A stretch of 49,870 bases of DNA from an uncultured Flavobacteriales bacterium (GTDB lineage Bacteria; Bacteroidota; Bacteroidia; Flavobacteriales; UBA1820): contig CALJDR010000062.1 in assembly GCA_938023515.1 (NCBI GenBank), positions 1 through 49,870 of the forward strand, in the 5' to 3' direction. The translations under genes and the position numbers were made by a program. How positions within the stretch are numbered: position 1 is the stretch's first letter; every line of letters begins with the position of its first letter. This document shows, one piece after another, positions 11,462-19,258 of this stretch. The notes under the pieces are model-generated. The model had not been told where the DNA came from and did no database searches. It was given only the letters and a program-made list of their open reading frames with translations.

Positions 11462-12337
11462 TTATTCTTCCTTTTCTGCCAGTACATTATCGTACAGATA
11501 CTTCAACTCTTTTTTCAGGATGTTCTTCTTGGATTGCGGCAAGGGAAGTTTGTCCAGCGAATTCATATTTTTGTGTATCGTCCGGCAGGACACCAGCCCT
11601 TTGGCGATGAGCAAATTCTTATCGGCCTTGGACAGGCTCGAAAGACAGGTGATAGGATATGCGCCGTACAACTGGATCCAGTCCCGCAGACTGGCCCCCT
11701 TGGGATAGTCCCAACTGAGTATCCGCAGGCCGTACGCTTCGGCAAAAGCGATAGCGTCGTCCGTAAAACGGGTATTGGTGGCGATCCATTGCTGGTAGCT
11801 TTTGTCTTTAAAACCGTCCTTACCCTCCCAATGGTTCCGGATATCGGTGTACCGGGAGAAAATATACATGGGAACCTTCACGTCACTCTTGGACGAAGGG
11901 TTTACATGGTATTTGCATTCGACGGTGAAGACACGGTCGCGGTTGGTGGCCAGCACGTCCACCTCGTGGGTAATAGCATGCCCCTGCAAAACGATCCCCA
12001 CCTTGACGTCATATCCTTTTTCGGCAAAAAGATCGGCCACGAACTGTTCGAAGGGGTAGCCGGTATTGCCCATCTGGCTGATGGCATCCTTCAGGCGGTA
12101 GCGGACGCTGGCCCCCTTGGAATACTTGCGCAAAAGGGCAAAAGTCTTTCGGTATATCTCCCGGGTCGAAATCCCTTCGTAAGCCTCCAGGGCCACGGCA
12201 CGGATAATGATCTCGGCCACTTCGTCGCTCGCCCCCACATTCTTGAGCGATCGGTATATTTTCATCGGGTCGAACGGGGCCGTTTCTCCCGATTTTTTGA
12301 CCACATTCAACTGGTAAACGTTGCTCTCTGGCAGCAT
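11462..12337 (-). CDS. ATP-cone domain fused to an Mrr-type endonuclease domain
   Basis: A 291-residue protein. Residues 7-95 (YQLNVVKKSGETAPFDPMKIYRSL...) match the ATP-cone nucleotide-sensing domain best known from ribonucleotide reductases and NrdR. Residues 96-210 are a restriction-endonuclease-like fold of the Mrr type: FEQFVADLFAEKGYDV, then HEVDVLATN and FTVECKYH, giving the D...ExK catalytic pattern. The C-terminal 60 residues look like helix-hairpin-helix. The expected role is nucleotide-gated cleavage of DNA, but the substrate is unknown. No methyltransferase is adjacent, so it is not an ordinary restriction system. It lies 33 bases downstream of the DUF4834 gene and probably shares its promoter in the palindromic repeat. 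Confidence 0.86.
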   Translation of the reverse strand: MLPESNVYQLNVVKKSGETAPFDPMKIYRSLKNVGASDEVAEIIIRAVALEAYEGISTREIYRKTFALLRKYSKGASVRYRLKDAISQMGNTGYPFEQFVADLFAEKGYDVKVGIVLQGHAITHEVDVLATNRDRVFTVECKYHVNPSSKSDVKVPMYIFSRYTDIRNHWEGKDGFKDKSYQQWIATNTRFTDDAIAFAEAYGLRILSWDYPKGASLRDWIQLYGAYPITCLSSLSKADKNLLIAKGLVSCRTIHKNMNSLDKLPLPQSKKNILKKELKYLYDNVLAEKEE

Positions 12338-12370
12338 GTCGTAGTTTTTCGTTAAATCCCCAACCGGGTT

Positions 12371-12652
12371 TTATTCCACTTCTTCGTATTCCACCGTTTC
12401 CCCGATTTCATCGCGGATAATGGTCCGTGTCTGTTTCGGGCCCTGCTCGACGGTCACTTCCCCCTCGCGTACTTCCTCCCGGCGGTACCGGTAGGAACTA
12501 CCCTGGCCTCCCTGGCGGAGAAACTCCTTCTGGGCTTTCCGCAGGGCACGCATCTGGATAATGATGGGCAGCACGAAACGAAAAAAGAACCGCAGCAATG
12601 CCAACAGCACCAATACGCCGATCACGGTAAAGAATACTCCGAAAAAACTCAT
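12371..12652 (-). CDS. DUF4834 family membrane protein
   Basis: A 93-residue protein with a single long hydrophobic N-terminal segment (FFGVFFTVIGVLVLLALL, extending to about residue 34). A charged cytoplasmic tail follows that ends in repeated Glu/Val pairs (EEVREGEVTVEQG, ETVEYEEVE). The pattern matches the Bacteroidota-specific DUF4834 family, whose function is unknown. Its start lies 20 bases after the -7 box of palindromic repeat copy 1, giving a 5' UTR of about 15 bases. Confidence 0.82.
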   Translation of the reverse strand: MSFFGVFFTVIGVLVLLALLRFFFRFVLPIIIQMRALRKAQKEFLRQGGQGSSYRYRREEVREGEVTVEQGPKQTRTIIRDEIGETVEYEEVE

Positions 12653-12672
12653 TTTCTATTGCTTGTTTTCTT

Positions 12673-12739
12673 TAAATATAGCGAAAGCCGAGCGTCCTTC
12701 AAACTTGTTTGAAAAGGACCGAGGCGCATCCTATATTTT
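12673..12739 (-). repeat. 67-bp promoter-bearing palindromic repeat, copy 1
   Basis: The core is a perfect inverted repeat TTCAAAC-TT-GTTTGAA (12698-12713). It is flanked by arms GTCC/GGAC and by outer ends ATATAG/CTATAT. On the minus strand it contains TTTG (12700-12703), exactly 19 bp, then TATATTTA (12673-12680), a Bacteroidota-type promoter firing into the DUF4834 gene. A weaker plus-strand pair (TTTG 12708-12711, TATATTTT 12732-12739, 20 bp apart) could make it bidirectional. Two further copies are at 18978 and 19046. Confidence 0.88.
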
Positions 12740-12846
12740 ACAAAGCTAATCTATTTGGCACAAAAAAAAGTAAAGTTTATCTTAAAATAAAGCAGGCCAT
12801 CCTCTTTCAAAGCGGTTTTTACGTCACTCCCCGGATCGAGGCCGGA

Positions 12847-13305
12847 CTATTGCTCCCTACGCTCGATCTTAGTATAAGCAAATTCCAGGGTTTCAATGGC
12901 TGGTTCATCCTTTCGGGCATCGGGATGAGATATTTCCCATTTCACCGGATAGGCATTCGTAACATTCCAGGCAGCCAGTTTATTGCCCTGCGCATCCATC
13001 AACAACACAAGAATGGGACAAGGCCTTATTCGTTCTCTGAAGTCAGAAGAGCTTTTGATCCAATCGGACAATACGCCCTGTTCCAGGGGGGCAAGCGCCC
13101 GCTTACATACCAAATTAGTATGTTTTATTCTTTTAGGCAGGCGAAACCCGAACCCGTTTTCTCCTCCCCCGGCCGTCTCTTTCCTATCAGGTTCCGAAAT
13201 GCCCGAAACTTCTCTGAAAGCAAGTTCCGGCCAATCCGGTCCGATGAAAAATTCCACCTTGAAATAAAAAGAGAGGGGGTATGCCAAATTATCCGTATTT
13301 CCCAT
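12847..13305 (-). CDS. Lone gp19-like phage/contractile-system tail-tube protein
   Basis: A 152-residue protein whose pattern matches the gp19-type tail tube family used by T4-like phages and extracellular contractile injection systems. It opens PLSFYFKVEFF and contains FREVSGIS, a Gly-rich ENGFGFRLP loop, LVCKRAL, LSDWIKSS, a PCPILVLLMDAQGN strand, WNVTNAYPVKWEI and AIETLEFAYTKI. In working systems it polymerises into the inner tube. No sheath, baseplate, spike or ATPase gene lies next to it, so it is an orphan copy, either a relic, a domesticated protein, or a subunit used elsewhere. It lies 107 bases upstream of the palindromic repeat and downstream of ygiQ on the same strand. Confidence 0.82.
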   Translation of the reverse strand: MGNTDNLAYPLSFYFKVEFFIGPDWPELAFREVSGISEPDRKETAGGGENGFGFRLPKRIKHTNLVCKRALAPLEQGVLSDWIKSSSDFRERIRPCPILVLLMDAQGNKLAAWNVTNAYPVKWEISHPDARKDEPAIETLEFAYTKIERREQ

Positions 13306-13350
13306 AGTATTGACTTTCGATTATTTATATCCCTTATAGCATGAGGGGCA

Positions 13351-13381
13351 TAAACGTACGGTTTTTCTGTCGGATATCCAA
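13351..13381 (-). promoter_or_regulatory. Candidate promoter of the gp19-like gene
   Basis: Minus-strand TTGG (13378-13381), 19 bp, then TACGTTTA (13351-13358), close to the TTTG-N19-TAnnTTTG consensus and about 45 bases upstream of the start. Both boxes have one mismatch. Confidence 0.4.
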
Positions 13382-13517
13382 CTTTGCGTAACTATCAGTT
13401 CGCCCCCTACGCTGAATTTCTATTTACCGCTGAAAATGAATGGAAGAATTCCCAAAAAGATGTTTTCTAAAAGTAACCCAAATTCGCCTTTACCCTGCTC
13501 TCACGACTTCCCGCCGT

Positions 13518-15350
13518 CTACCCCAGCAGTTTTTTTCGCAGCATCGGGAAATCTTTCAGCAGCCGGGCTATCCGTTGCCTGTTTTCCGGGCGGTACCAGA
13601 AAAAGAATACATTCTGATCTTTCTTCTGGACGGCATCCCGGGCCGTGAATACCTCTTTCAGGGTATAGGGATGGTATCCCGAATAATAGATGTCGGTAGA
13701 TATGGTCATCGGCGTAGGAGTAAAATCCTGCACCTGTTCCAAATGGAAATCCATATCCTTGGTCCGTACGGCGAGTTCCGCCATATCCTCCACCTGCGAG
13801 CCAGGATGGGACGAGATGAAATAGGGGATGATCTGCTGCCGTTTCCCGGCGCGGGCATTGAGACGGTCGAACAACCGCTTGAACGCCTGGAAATATTCGA
13901 ACGAAGGCTTGCGCATGATCCCGAGCACGTTTTGGCTGGCATGCTCCGGCGCCACTTTCAGCCGCCCCGACACATGGTGGCGTACCACCTCGTCCAAGTA
14001 AGCCTCCAAGTCGCGCTCGTCACCCCGCTTGTTGAACTCTTTGACAAGTAGGTCGTATCGTATCCCCGATCCGATAAAAATATGCTTGATCCCTTCGACA
14101 GCACGTGCGCGGCGGTAAAGCTCCCGCAGGCGGGCATGGGAGGTATCCAGGTTAGCACATACCCCCGGGCTGATGCACGAGGGGCGGGCGCATTTCTCAC
14201 ACAGGGCCTTGTCCCGGCCGGACATTCCGTACATATTGGCCGAGGGGCCGCCCAGATCGCTCACCGTTCCCCGGAAATCGGGCATAGCCGCTACTTTTCC
14301 CAGTTCGCGCAGTACGGATTCTTCCGACCGCGAGGCGACGAATTTTCCCTGGTGGGCCGAAATAGTGCAAAAACTGCACCCCCCGAAACAACCCCGGTGA
14401 ATGGTCACCGAATGGCGGATCATATTATAAGCCGGTATTTCCCCCTTCCCGTTGTAACGCGGATGGGGCATCCGGGTAAAAGGCAGCTCGTACACCGCAT
14501 CGAGTTCGGCGGTGGTCATCACAGGATAGGGTGGGTTCACCACCACGGTGTCCGACCCGGTCTTCTGCAACAGGCGCGAGGCATGTACCTTGTTGGATTC
14601 CTCCTCTACCGTACGGCTGGCGCGGGCAAATGCTTTCTTATCGGCCCGGCAATCCTCATAAGAGGGGAGTTCTACGTCTTCCCAGCGTTTATTTTTCGGC
14701 AGGGAAATCCCGTCCGGCAATAAGAATGCCGTCTGGGGAATCGTCTTCAGTGAAGAAAAAGGCACTCCCCGCCCCAGCAGGGAAAGGATCTCCCGCATCG
14801 GCTTTTCCCCCATGCCGTATACCAGCAGGTCGGCCCCCGAATCCCGAAGGATACTCTCTTTCAGCGAGTCCTGCCAGTAGTCGTAATGCACCAGACGCCG
14901 CATCGACGCCTCGATCCCCCCGAGTACCACCGGTACATCGGGATATAATTTCTTTAAAGTCCGGGTGTAAACCGAAGTCGCATAGTCCGGCCGCGCGCCG
15001 GCCTTTCCCCCGGGGGTGAAAGCATCGTCCGAGCGTTTGCGCCGGGCGGCGGTGTAATGGTTGACCATCGGGTCCATATTACCCCCGGCCACCCCGAAAA
15101 AGAGCTTCGGACGGCCCAAACGCTTGAATTCATGGGCATCGCCCCGCCAATCGGGCTGGGGGATGATCCCCACCCGATAACCTTCGGCTTCGATCACCCG
15201 GCCTACTACGGCCGAACCGAACGAAGGATGATCCACATAAGCATCGCCCGATAGTAATATCACGTCGAGTTCGTCCCAACCGCGCAGCTCCATCTCCCGG
15301 CGCGTGGTGGGCAGAAAATCCTGCAGAACCGACGTGTATTTCTGGGGCAT
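13518..15350 (-). CDS. ygiQ: YgiQ-family radical SAM protein
   Basis: A 610-residue cytoplasmic iron-sulfur protein. The radical SAM cluster motif CFGGCSFC has its cysteines at residues 321, 325 and 328, after a vitamin-B12-binding-like N-terminal region (residues 25-180, with DAYVDHPSFG and LGGIEASMRR). The C-terminal half carries the YgiQ-specific APEH and QDFTPTPMT motifs. The family is widespread, but its reaction is not settled. Length is normal. It lies 10 bases downstream of dsbD, so the two are probably one transcript. Confidence 0.94.
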   Translation of the reverse strand: MPQKYTSVLQDFLPTTRREMELRGWDELDVILLSGDAYVDHPSFGSAVVGRVIEAEGYRVGIIPQPDWRGDAHEFKRLGRPKLFFGVAGGNMDPMVNHYTAARRKRSDDAFTPGGKAGARPDYATSVYTRTLKKLYPDVPVVLGGIEASMRRLVHYDYWQDSLKESILRDSGADLLVYGMGEKPMREILSLLGRGVPFSSLKTIPQTAFLLPDGISLPKNKRWEDVELPSYEDCRADKKAFARASRTVEEESNKVHASRLLQKTGSDTVVVNPPYPVMTTAELDAVYELPFTRMPHPRYNGKGEIPAYNMIRHSVTIHRGCFGGCSFCTISAHQGKFVASRSEESVLRELGKVAAMPDFRGTVSDLGGPSANMYGMSGRDKALCEKCARPSCISPGVCANLDTSHARLRELYRRARAVEGIKHIFIGSGIRYDLLVKEFNKRGDERDLEAYLDEVVRHHVSGRLKVAPEHASQNVLGIMRKPSFEYFQAFKRLFDRLNARAGKRQQIIPYFISSHPGSQVEDMAELAVRTKDMDFHLEQVQDFTPTPMTISTDIYYSGYHPYTLKEVFTARDAVQKKDQNVFFFWYRPENRQRIARLLKDFPMLRKKLLG

Positions 15351-15360
15351 AATAATTTTC

Positions 15361-17505
15361 TTACTTCCCGGCTGCGAAAGCCGCCTTAGCCGATTCCAAC
15401 CAGTCTATATAAGCCTGCACATCCGTATTATAGGCACGGGTGGGGGCGATTACTTTATCGTGGGTGTCGGTGATCACATAATACGGCTGCGAATTGCTGG
15501 CAAAACGCTTTATCTGGTAATCCGTCCACTTCTGCCCGACGGTCTTTATTTTCTTGCCTTCGGGCGTGACGAACTCCTGCCCCTCAGGGAGTTTTTCGCG
15601 GAAATCGACATACAGTTCCACCACCACGAAATCGTTCGACAGAAGCTCTTTCACCCGCGGATCGGACCATACGTCGGCCTCCATCTTGCGGCAGTTCACA
15701 CAAGCCTTCCCCGTAAAGTCGAGCAGGATCGGGCGGTTTACCGCCTTCGCATATACCGTCGCTTCGTCCAGATCGGTAAATACCGGTATTCCCTGCGGTC
15801 CCTGATGCGGAACGGGAAGTCCGGACACGGAGCCGTCCGTATGTACCGAAACCATTGTCCCCGCAGGAGCGGCCCCATGGAAACCGTTCGGAGATTCCGA
15901 ATAGGTCATCGGCGGGGCGAAAGCGGATATGATCTTCACCGGCGCGCCCCAGATACCGGGTACCATGTACAGCGCGAACGAAAGGGTCACAATGGCCAGG
16001 AAGAGTCGCGTAACCGATATTTTTTCCAATGGGCTGTCGTGGGGCAGACGTATCTTGCCCAGCAGGTAGAATCCTAAAAGGGCGAATATCACCACCCAAA
16101 AGGCGATGAATACTTCGCGTTCGAGCAGGTGCCAGTCGAGCACCATATCGGCATTCGAGAGGAATTTAAGCGCAAAGGCCAGCTCGATAAAACCCAACAC
16201 TACTTTCACAGAGTTGAGCCAACCGCCGGATTTCGGCAGGCCGGACAGCCAGCCCGGGAACAGGGCGAAAAGAGTGAACGGCAGGGCCAATGCTACGGAG
16301 AACCCCGCCATACCCACTACCGGCCCCCAGAAATTGCCTTTGGCCGCCGCTTCTACCAGGATCGTGCCCACGAAAGGCCCTGTGCAGGAGAATGACACCA
16401 ATGCCAGGGTAAACGCCATGAAAAATATACCCACCAGGCCCGCTTTGTCGGATTTGCGATCCATTTTATTCACCCACGAGGACGGCAGTGTTAATTCGAA
16501 CGCCCCGAAGAACGAAGCGGCAAATACTACCAGCAACAGGAAAAAGAATATGTTGAACCATGGGTCGGTCGACATCGCATTGAGCGCCGAAGCGCCGAAG
16601 ATAGCCGACACCCCTACCCCGAGTATCAGGTAGATAGCTATGATAGAAAAACCGTAGAGCACCGCATCACGGATCCCTTTTTTCCGATCGGAATACCGCT
16701 TCATAAAGAAACTGACCGTCATCGGGATCATCGGGAACACGCAAGGGGTGAGCAGCGCCAGCAGCCCCGCCACGAAAGCGAAAAGGAAAGTTCCCAAAAG
16801 CCCGGAAGACGAAGCCCCCTGCCCTCCATCGGCCACCTGTATCTCGGTCGTGCCCTCACTGCCCCCGATCACTTTGACGGATTTAACGGAATCCTGATCA
16901 GCTTGCACCGTATCGGCGATTAGTTTTTCGACCGGATTATTACCGGGTATCACCGGGCCCGGTGCGGTAATCAATTTCGGATTTACCGGTTTTTCGTCGG
17001 ATTTTTTGGCAGGAACTTCCGCCTGTACGGATGCAGCCGTAAACGGAGTTCCGCCTTCCAACCGGAAAGTCAATGTCTTGGTTTCCGGGGCGAGGCACTG
17101 CTCGTCGTTGCAGGCCATATAGGTAACATCCGCTGTGATCTGAGCAAGCGGGCCTTTCGTTACTTTTATTTTCTGGGCGAATACTGCTGCACCGGAGTGC
17201 CACTCTATGTCCATCCGGAAATTCTTGTCGTAGACCTTTTCCGGTTTCGGCTCGGTCATCTTCCCTTCGAGGGTATAGGAGTCTCCCTCCCCGGCAAATT
17301 CGAACTCGGTCGGGAACGGCCCTCCCTCTGGCAGGACGAGGGCATAGATATGCCACGGCGCATCGACCACCGCGCGGGCTTTGAGCACATACTGCCCGTC
17401 GGCTGTCTTTTCCGCTGTGGTGCTCCACGATACCGGGTCCATCACCTGTCCCGAAGCGCTCCAGGCAAAAGCCAACAGCGCGAATAATGCAATCAGTCTT
17501 TTCAT
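15361..17505 (-). CDS. dsbD: Thiol:disulfide interchange protein DsbD
   Basis: An inner-membrane protein that carries reducing power from cytoplasmic thioredoxin to periplasmic substrates. The 714-residue product has a signal peptide (LIALFALLAFAWSASGQ) and a periplasmic N-terminal domain to about residue 190 with a Cys pair (CNDEQC). The central DsbD membrane domain (about 230-510) has its two conserved cysteines in LLTPCVFPMIP and SFSCTGPF. The C-terminal thioredoxin-like domain has CVNC at about 601-604. All three redox modules are present, so it looks functional. ygiQ follows after 10 bases, and 100 bases separate it from the tilS stop upstream. Confidence 0.95.
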   Translation of the reverse strand: MKRLIALFALLAFAWSASGQVMDPVSWSTTAEKTADGQYVLKARAVVDAPWHIYALVLPEGGPFPTEFEFAGEGDSYTLEGKMTEPKPEKVYDKNFRMDIEWHSGAAVFAQKIKVTKGPLAQITADVTYMACNDEQCLAPETKTLTFRLEGGTPFTAASVQAEVPAKKSDEKPVNPKLITAPGPVIPGNNPVEKLIADTVQADQDSVKSVKVIGGSEGTTEIQVADGGQGASSSGLLGTFLFAFVAGLLALLTPCVFPMIPMTVSFFMKRYSDRKKGIRDAVLYGFSIIAIYLILGVGVSAIFGASALNAMSTDPWFNIFFFLLLVVFAASFFGAFELTLPSSWVNKMDRKSDKAGLVGIFFMAFTLALVSFSCTGPFVGTILVEAAAKGNFWGPVVGMAGFSVALALPFTLFALFPGWLSGLPKSGGWLNSVKVVLGFIELAFALKFLSNADMVLDWHLLEREVFIAFWVVIFALLGFYLLGKIRLPHDSPLEKISVTRLFLAIVTLSFALYMVPGIWGAPVKIISAFAPPMTYSESPNGFHGAAPAGTMVSVHTDGSVSGLPVPHQGPQGIPVFTDLDEATVYAKAVNRPILLDFTGKACVNCRKMEADVWSDPRVKELLSNDFVVVELYVDFREKLPEGQEFVTPEGKKIKTVGQKWTDYQIKRFASNSQPYYVITDTHDKVIAPTRAYNTDVQAYIDWLESAKAAFAAGK

Positions 17506-17605
17506 TTTATTCTTGTCTCATTTTTTGTTTTCCTTTCCAATATCGGGTGTTTTTTCCGGCCTTCCGGCCGGAGCGCGGCTCCCGCCGCGCACGCCTGGGG
17601 GTATT

Positions 17606-18958
17606 TTATCTCGTCACCCGGCACACCAAGATACGGTGCGTATCCCCCGTCACCCGAAATTCCTCCGACGCCCGGCGCCCCACCACCCAGGCAATCTGTC
17701 CATTGGCAGTACAAAGCAGCCATGTCTGCTGCTTATCGAACACCGACACCTTCTCGTCCTTGAGGAATTTGGACACCTTTTTGCGCTGTCCCCCCATCCC
17801 GATCGGACAGAACGCATCGCCCGGACGCACCGGCCGGAGTTCCAACGGGAATCCCAGCAAATCCGCATCGAAATACGCTACGGCACTGTCATCCTCAAAG
17901 CGCACATCGTCTGTATTCTCCACCATCCGGAACGTCATTTCCACCGGATGATCTATCTTTTCCGCCCCCTGCGGGATTATAAAAATTTCTTCCGACAGAG
18001 GATCTCCTACCGGCTCGACGATCAAAAAATCGCGGTCGCGCAGCATCCGGAAGCCCTCGGAGAAAAACTCCGCACCGCTCTGCCCTTCGGCAATGCTCCT
18101 CGCCACATCCCCCGTCCGGGATTCCAAGCCATAAGGCCGGAGTATTTCGTAAAGCAATACCGGCATATCTTCCCCCAAGGCGGACAATCCGCTCAGGCTT
18201 ATCTTGTCCCGCCCCGGCTCCTGCACACGGATCATCCGGATTTTTTCCTCGGCCATCCGCCCGTAAAAACGGGCTACCCCCCGCAAATACCCTGTGTTTT
18301 CATAAAGGGAACCCACCAGCGAAGGGTTGATCTCCTTGAGCACCGGGAGCACCTGATGCCTTAGCTTGTTACGGGTATAATCCGTCAGGGCGTTGGTCGA
18401 ATCCTCTACCCATTCCAACCCCGCCTGCCGGGCATACTGCGCCAATTCTTCCCGCGAGAACGGGAGCAAAGGCCGCAGGACCGGCCCGCTGCGCGGCGCC
18501 ATTCCCAGAAGTCCATCCAGCGAAGTCCCCCGGGTGAGGTTCAGCAGCACCGTTTCGACCTGATCGTCCCCGTGGTGCGCCGTCACGACCCCCGCGTATT
18601 TTCCTTTTTCCACCACTTCTGCGAACCAGCCGTAACGAAGTTCCCGGGCCGCCATCTCGATGGAAATCTTCTTCCTGCGGGCATACCCCGCCGTATCGAA
18701 ATCCGCTTTGAGCAATTTTACCCCCCACCGGACAGCCTGCCCGGCGGCGAACCGCTCGTCCCGCAGGGATTCATCACCCCGCAGGTGGAAATTGCAATGC
18801 GCCGCATCGAAAGGAATCCCGGACACCTTCATCAGGCTGCCCAGCGCCACGGAATCCAGTCCCCCGCTAAAGGCCAACAGGAACCTCTCCCCCGAAAAAA
18901 AATCGGGAAACAACTCCTTCACATGCCTGCGGAATGCCTCTTCCATCGTTCCTTTCAT
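17606..18958 (-). CDS. tilS: tRNA(Ile)-lysidine synthase
   Basis: Modifies C34 of the CAU-anticodon tRNA-Ile to lysidine using ATP, so AUA codons are read as isoleucine. The 450-residue protein has the PP-loop FSGGLDSV near its N-terminus, AHCNFHLRGDES, AHHGDDQVETVL and the RNKLRHQVLPVL segment, followed by the TilS substrate-binding and C-terminal domains. An in-frame extension to 19003 exists, but it runs through the promoter boxes of the palindromic repeat. Translation therefore starts at 18958 (MKGTMEE), or at the next Met at 18946. The two tandem repeat copies supply the promoter. Confidence 0.95.
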   Translation of the reverse strand: MKGTMEEAFRRHVKELFPDFFSGERFLLAFSGGLDSVALGSLMKVSGIPFDAAHCNFHLRGDESLRDERFAAGQAVRWGVKLLKADFDTAGYARRKKISIEMAARELRYGWFAEVVEKGKYAGVVTAHHGDDQVETVLLNLTRGTSLDGLLGMAPRSGPVLRPLLPFSREELAQYARQAGLEWVEDSTNALTDYTRNKLRHQVLPVLKEINPSLVGSLYENTGYLRGVARFYGRMAEEKIRMIRVQEPGRDKISLSGLSALGEDMPVLLYEILRPYGLESRTGDVARSIAEGQSGAEFFSEGFRMLRDRDFLIVEPVGDPLSEEIFIIPQGAEKIDHPVEMTFRMVENTDDVRFEDDSAVAYFDADLLGFPLELRPVRPGDAFCPIGMGGQRKKVSKFLKDEKVSVFDKQQTWLLCTANGQIAWVVGRRASEEFRVTGDTHRILVCRVTR

Positions 18959-18977
18959 ATTTTGGCGTTTTGGGTTA

Positions 18978-19044
18978 CAAATATACGTAAAGCCGAGCGC
19001 CATTCAAACTTGTTTGAAAATAGCCGAGGCGCATCCTATATTCT
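18978..19044 (-). repeat. 67-bp promoter-bearing palindromic repeat, copy 2
   Basis: Same architecture and exact length as copy 1. On the minus strand it has TTTG (19005-19008), 19 bp, TATATTTG (18978-18985), a perfect consensus -7 box, ending about 20 bases before the tilS start. The core TTCAAAC-TT-GTTTGAA is intact. Copy 3 begins one base after it. Confidence 0.9.
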
Positions 19045-19045
19045 G

Positions 19046-19112
19046 CAAATATAGTGAAAGCCGAACGCCATTCAAACTGGTTTGACAATGGCCGAGGCGT
19101 ATCCTATATATC
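19046..19112 (-). repeat. 67-bp promoter-bearing palindromic repeat, copy 3
   Basis: Tandem to copy 2. The core is TTCAAAC-TG-GTTTGAC, and the inner arms GCCATT/AATGGC pair perfectly. On the minus strand it has TTTG (19073-19076), 19 bp, TATATTTG (19046-19053). Its far end (TATATATC) runs into the truncated WG-repeat coding fragment, so this edge marks an insertion or deletion junction. Confidence 0.88.
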
Positions 19113-19258
19113 GGAGGAACAATAAATTTTCCCATATCATCAATCAAGCCGCACTTCTCTTTAGCAGTTGGATAATCATCAGCAAAATCGACGTTTTTTA
19201 CCCATACTACAGCTCGTCCGCTTATAAAACGTAGTGCGTCAGCAACAATTATTCTTAT
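19106..19258 (-). pseudogene. Internal fragment of a WG-repeat (KWG) protein
   Basis: An open frame of 51 codons with no start or stop of its own. Its translation includes LRFISGRAVVWVKN and then KCGLIDDMGKFIVPPIY, the two halves of the WG beta-repeat motif (FSEGLAVV...GLIDKTGKFVIPPKY in typical members). The frame is broken upstream by TAA and ends downstream exactly at the edge of palindromic repeat copy 3. Its upstream end overlaps the last codons of the 19239 gene in another frame. It is a remnant of a larger gene, cut on both sides. Confidence 0.75.

Noticed and set aside
17535..17590. GC-rich palindromes after tilS as a terminator
   Set aside because: The stems CCGGCC/GGCCGG and GCGCGG/CCGCGC exist, but on the tilS strand they are followed by an A-run rather than T-run, so intrinsic termination is not supported.
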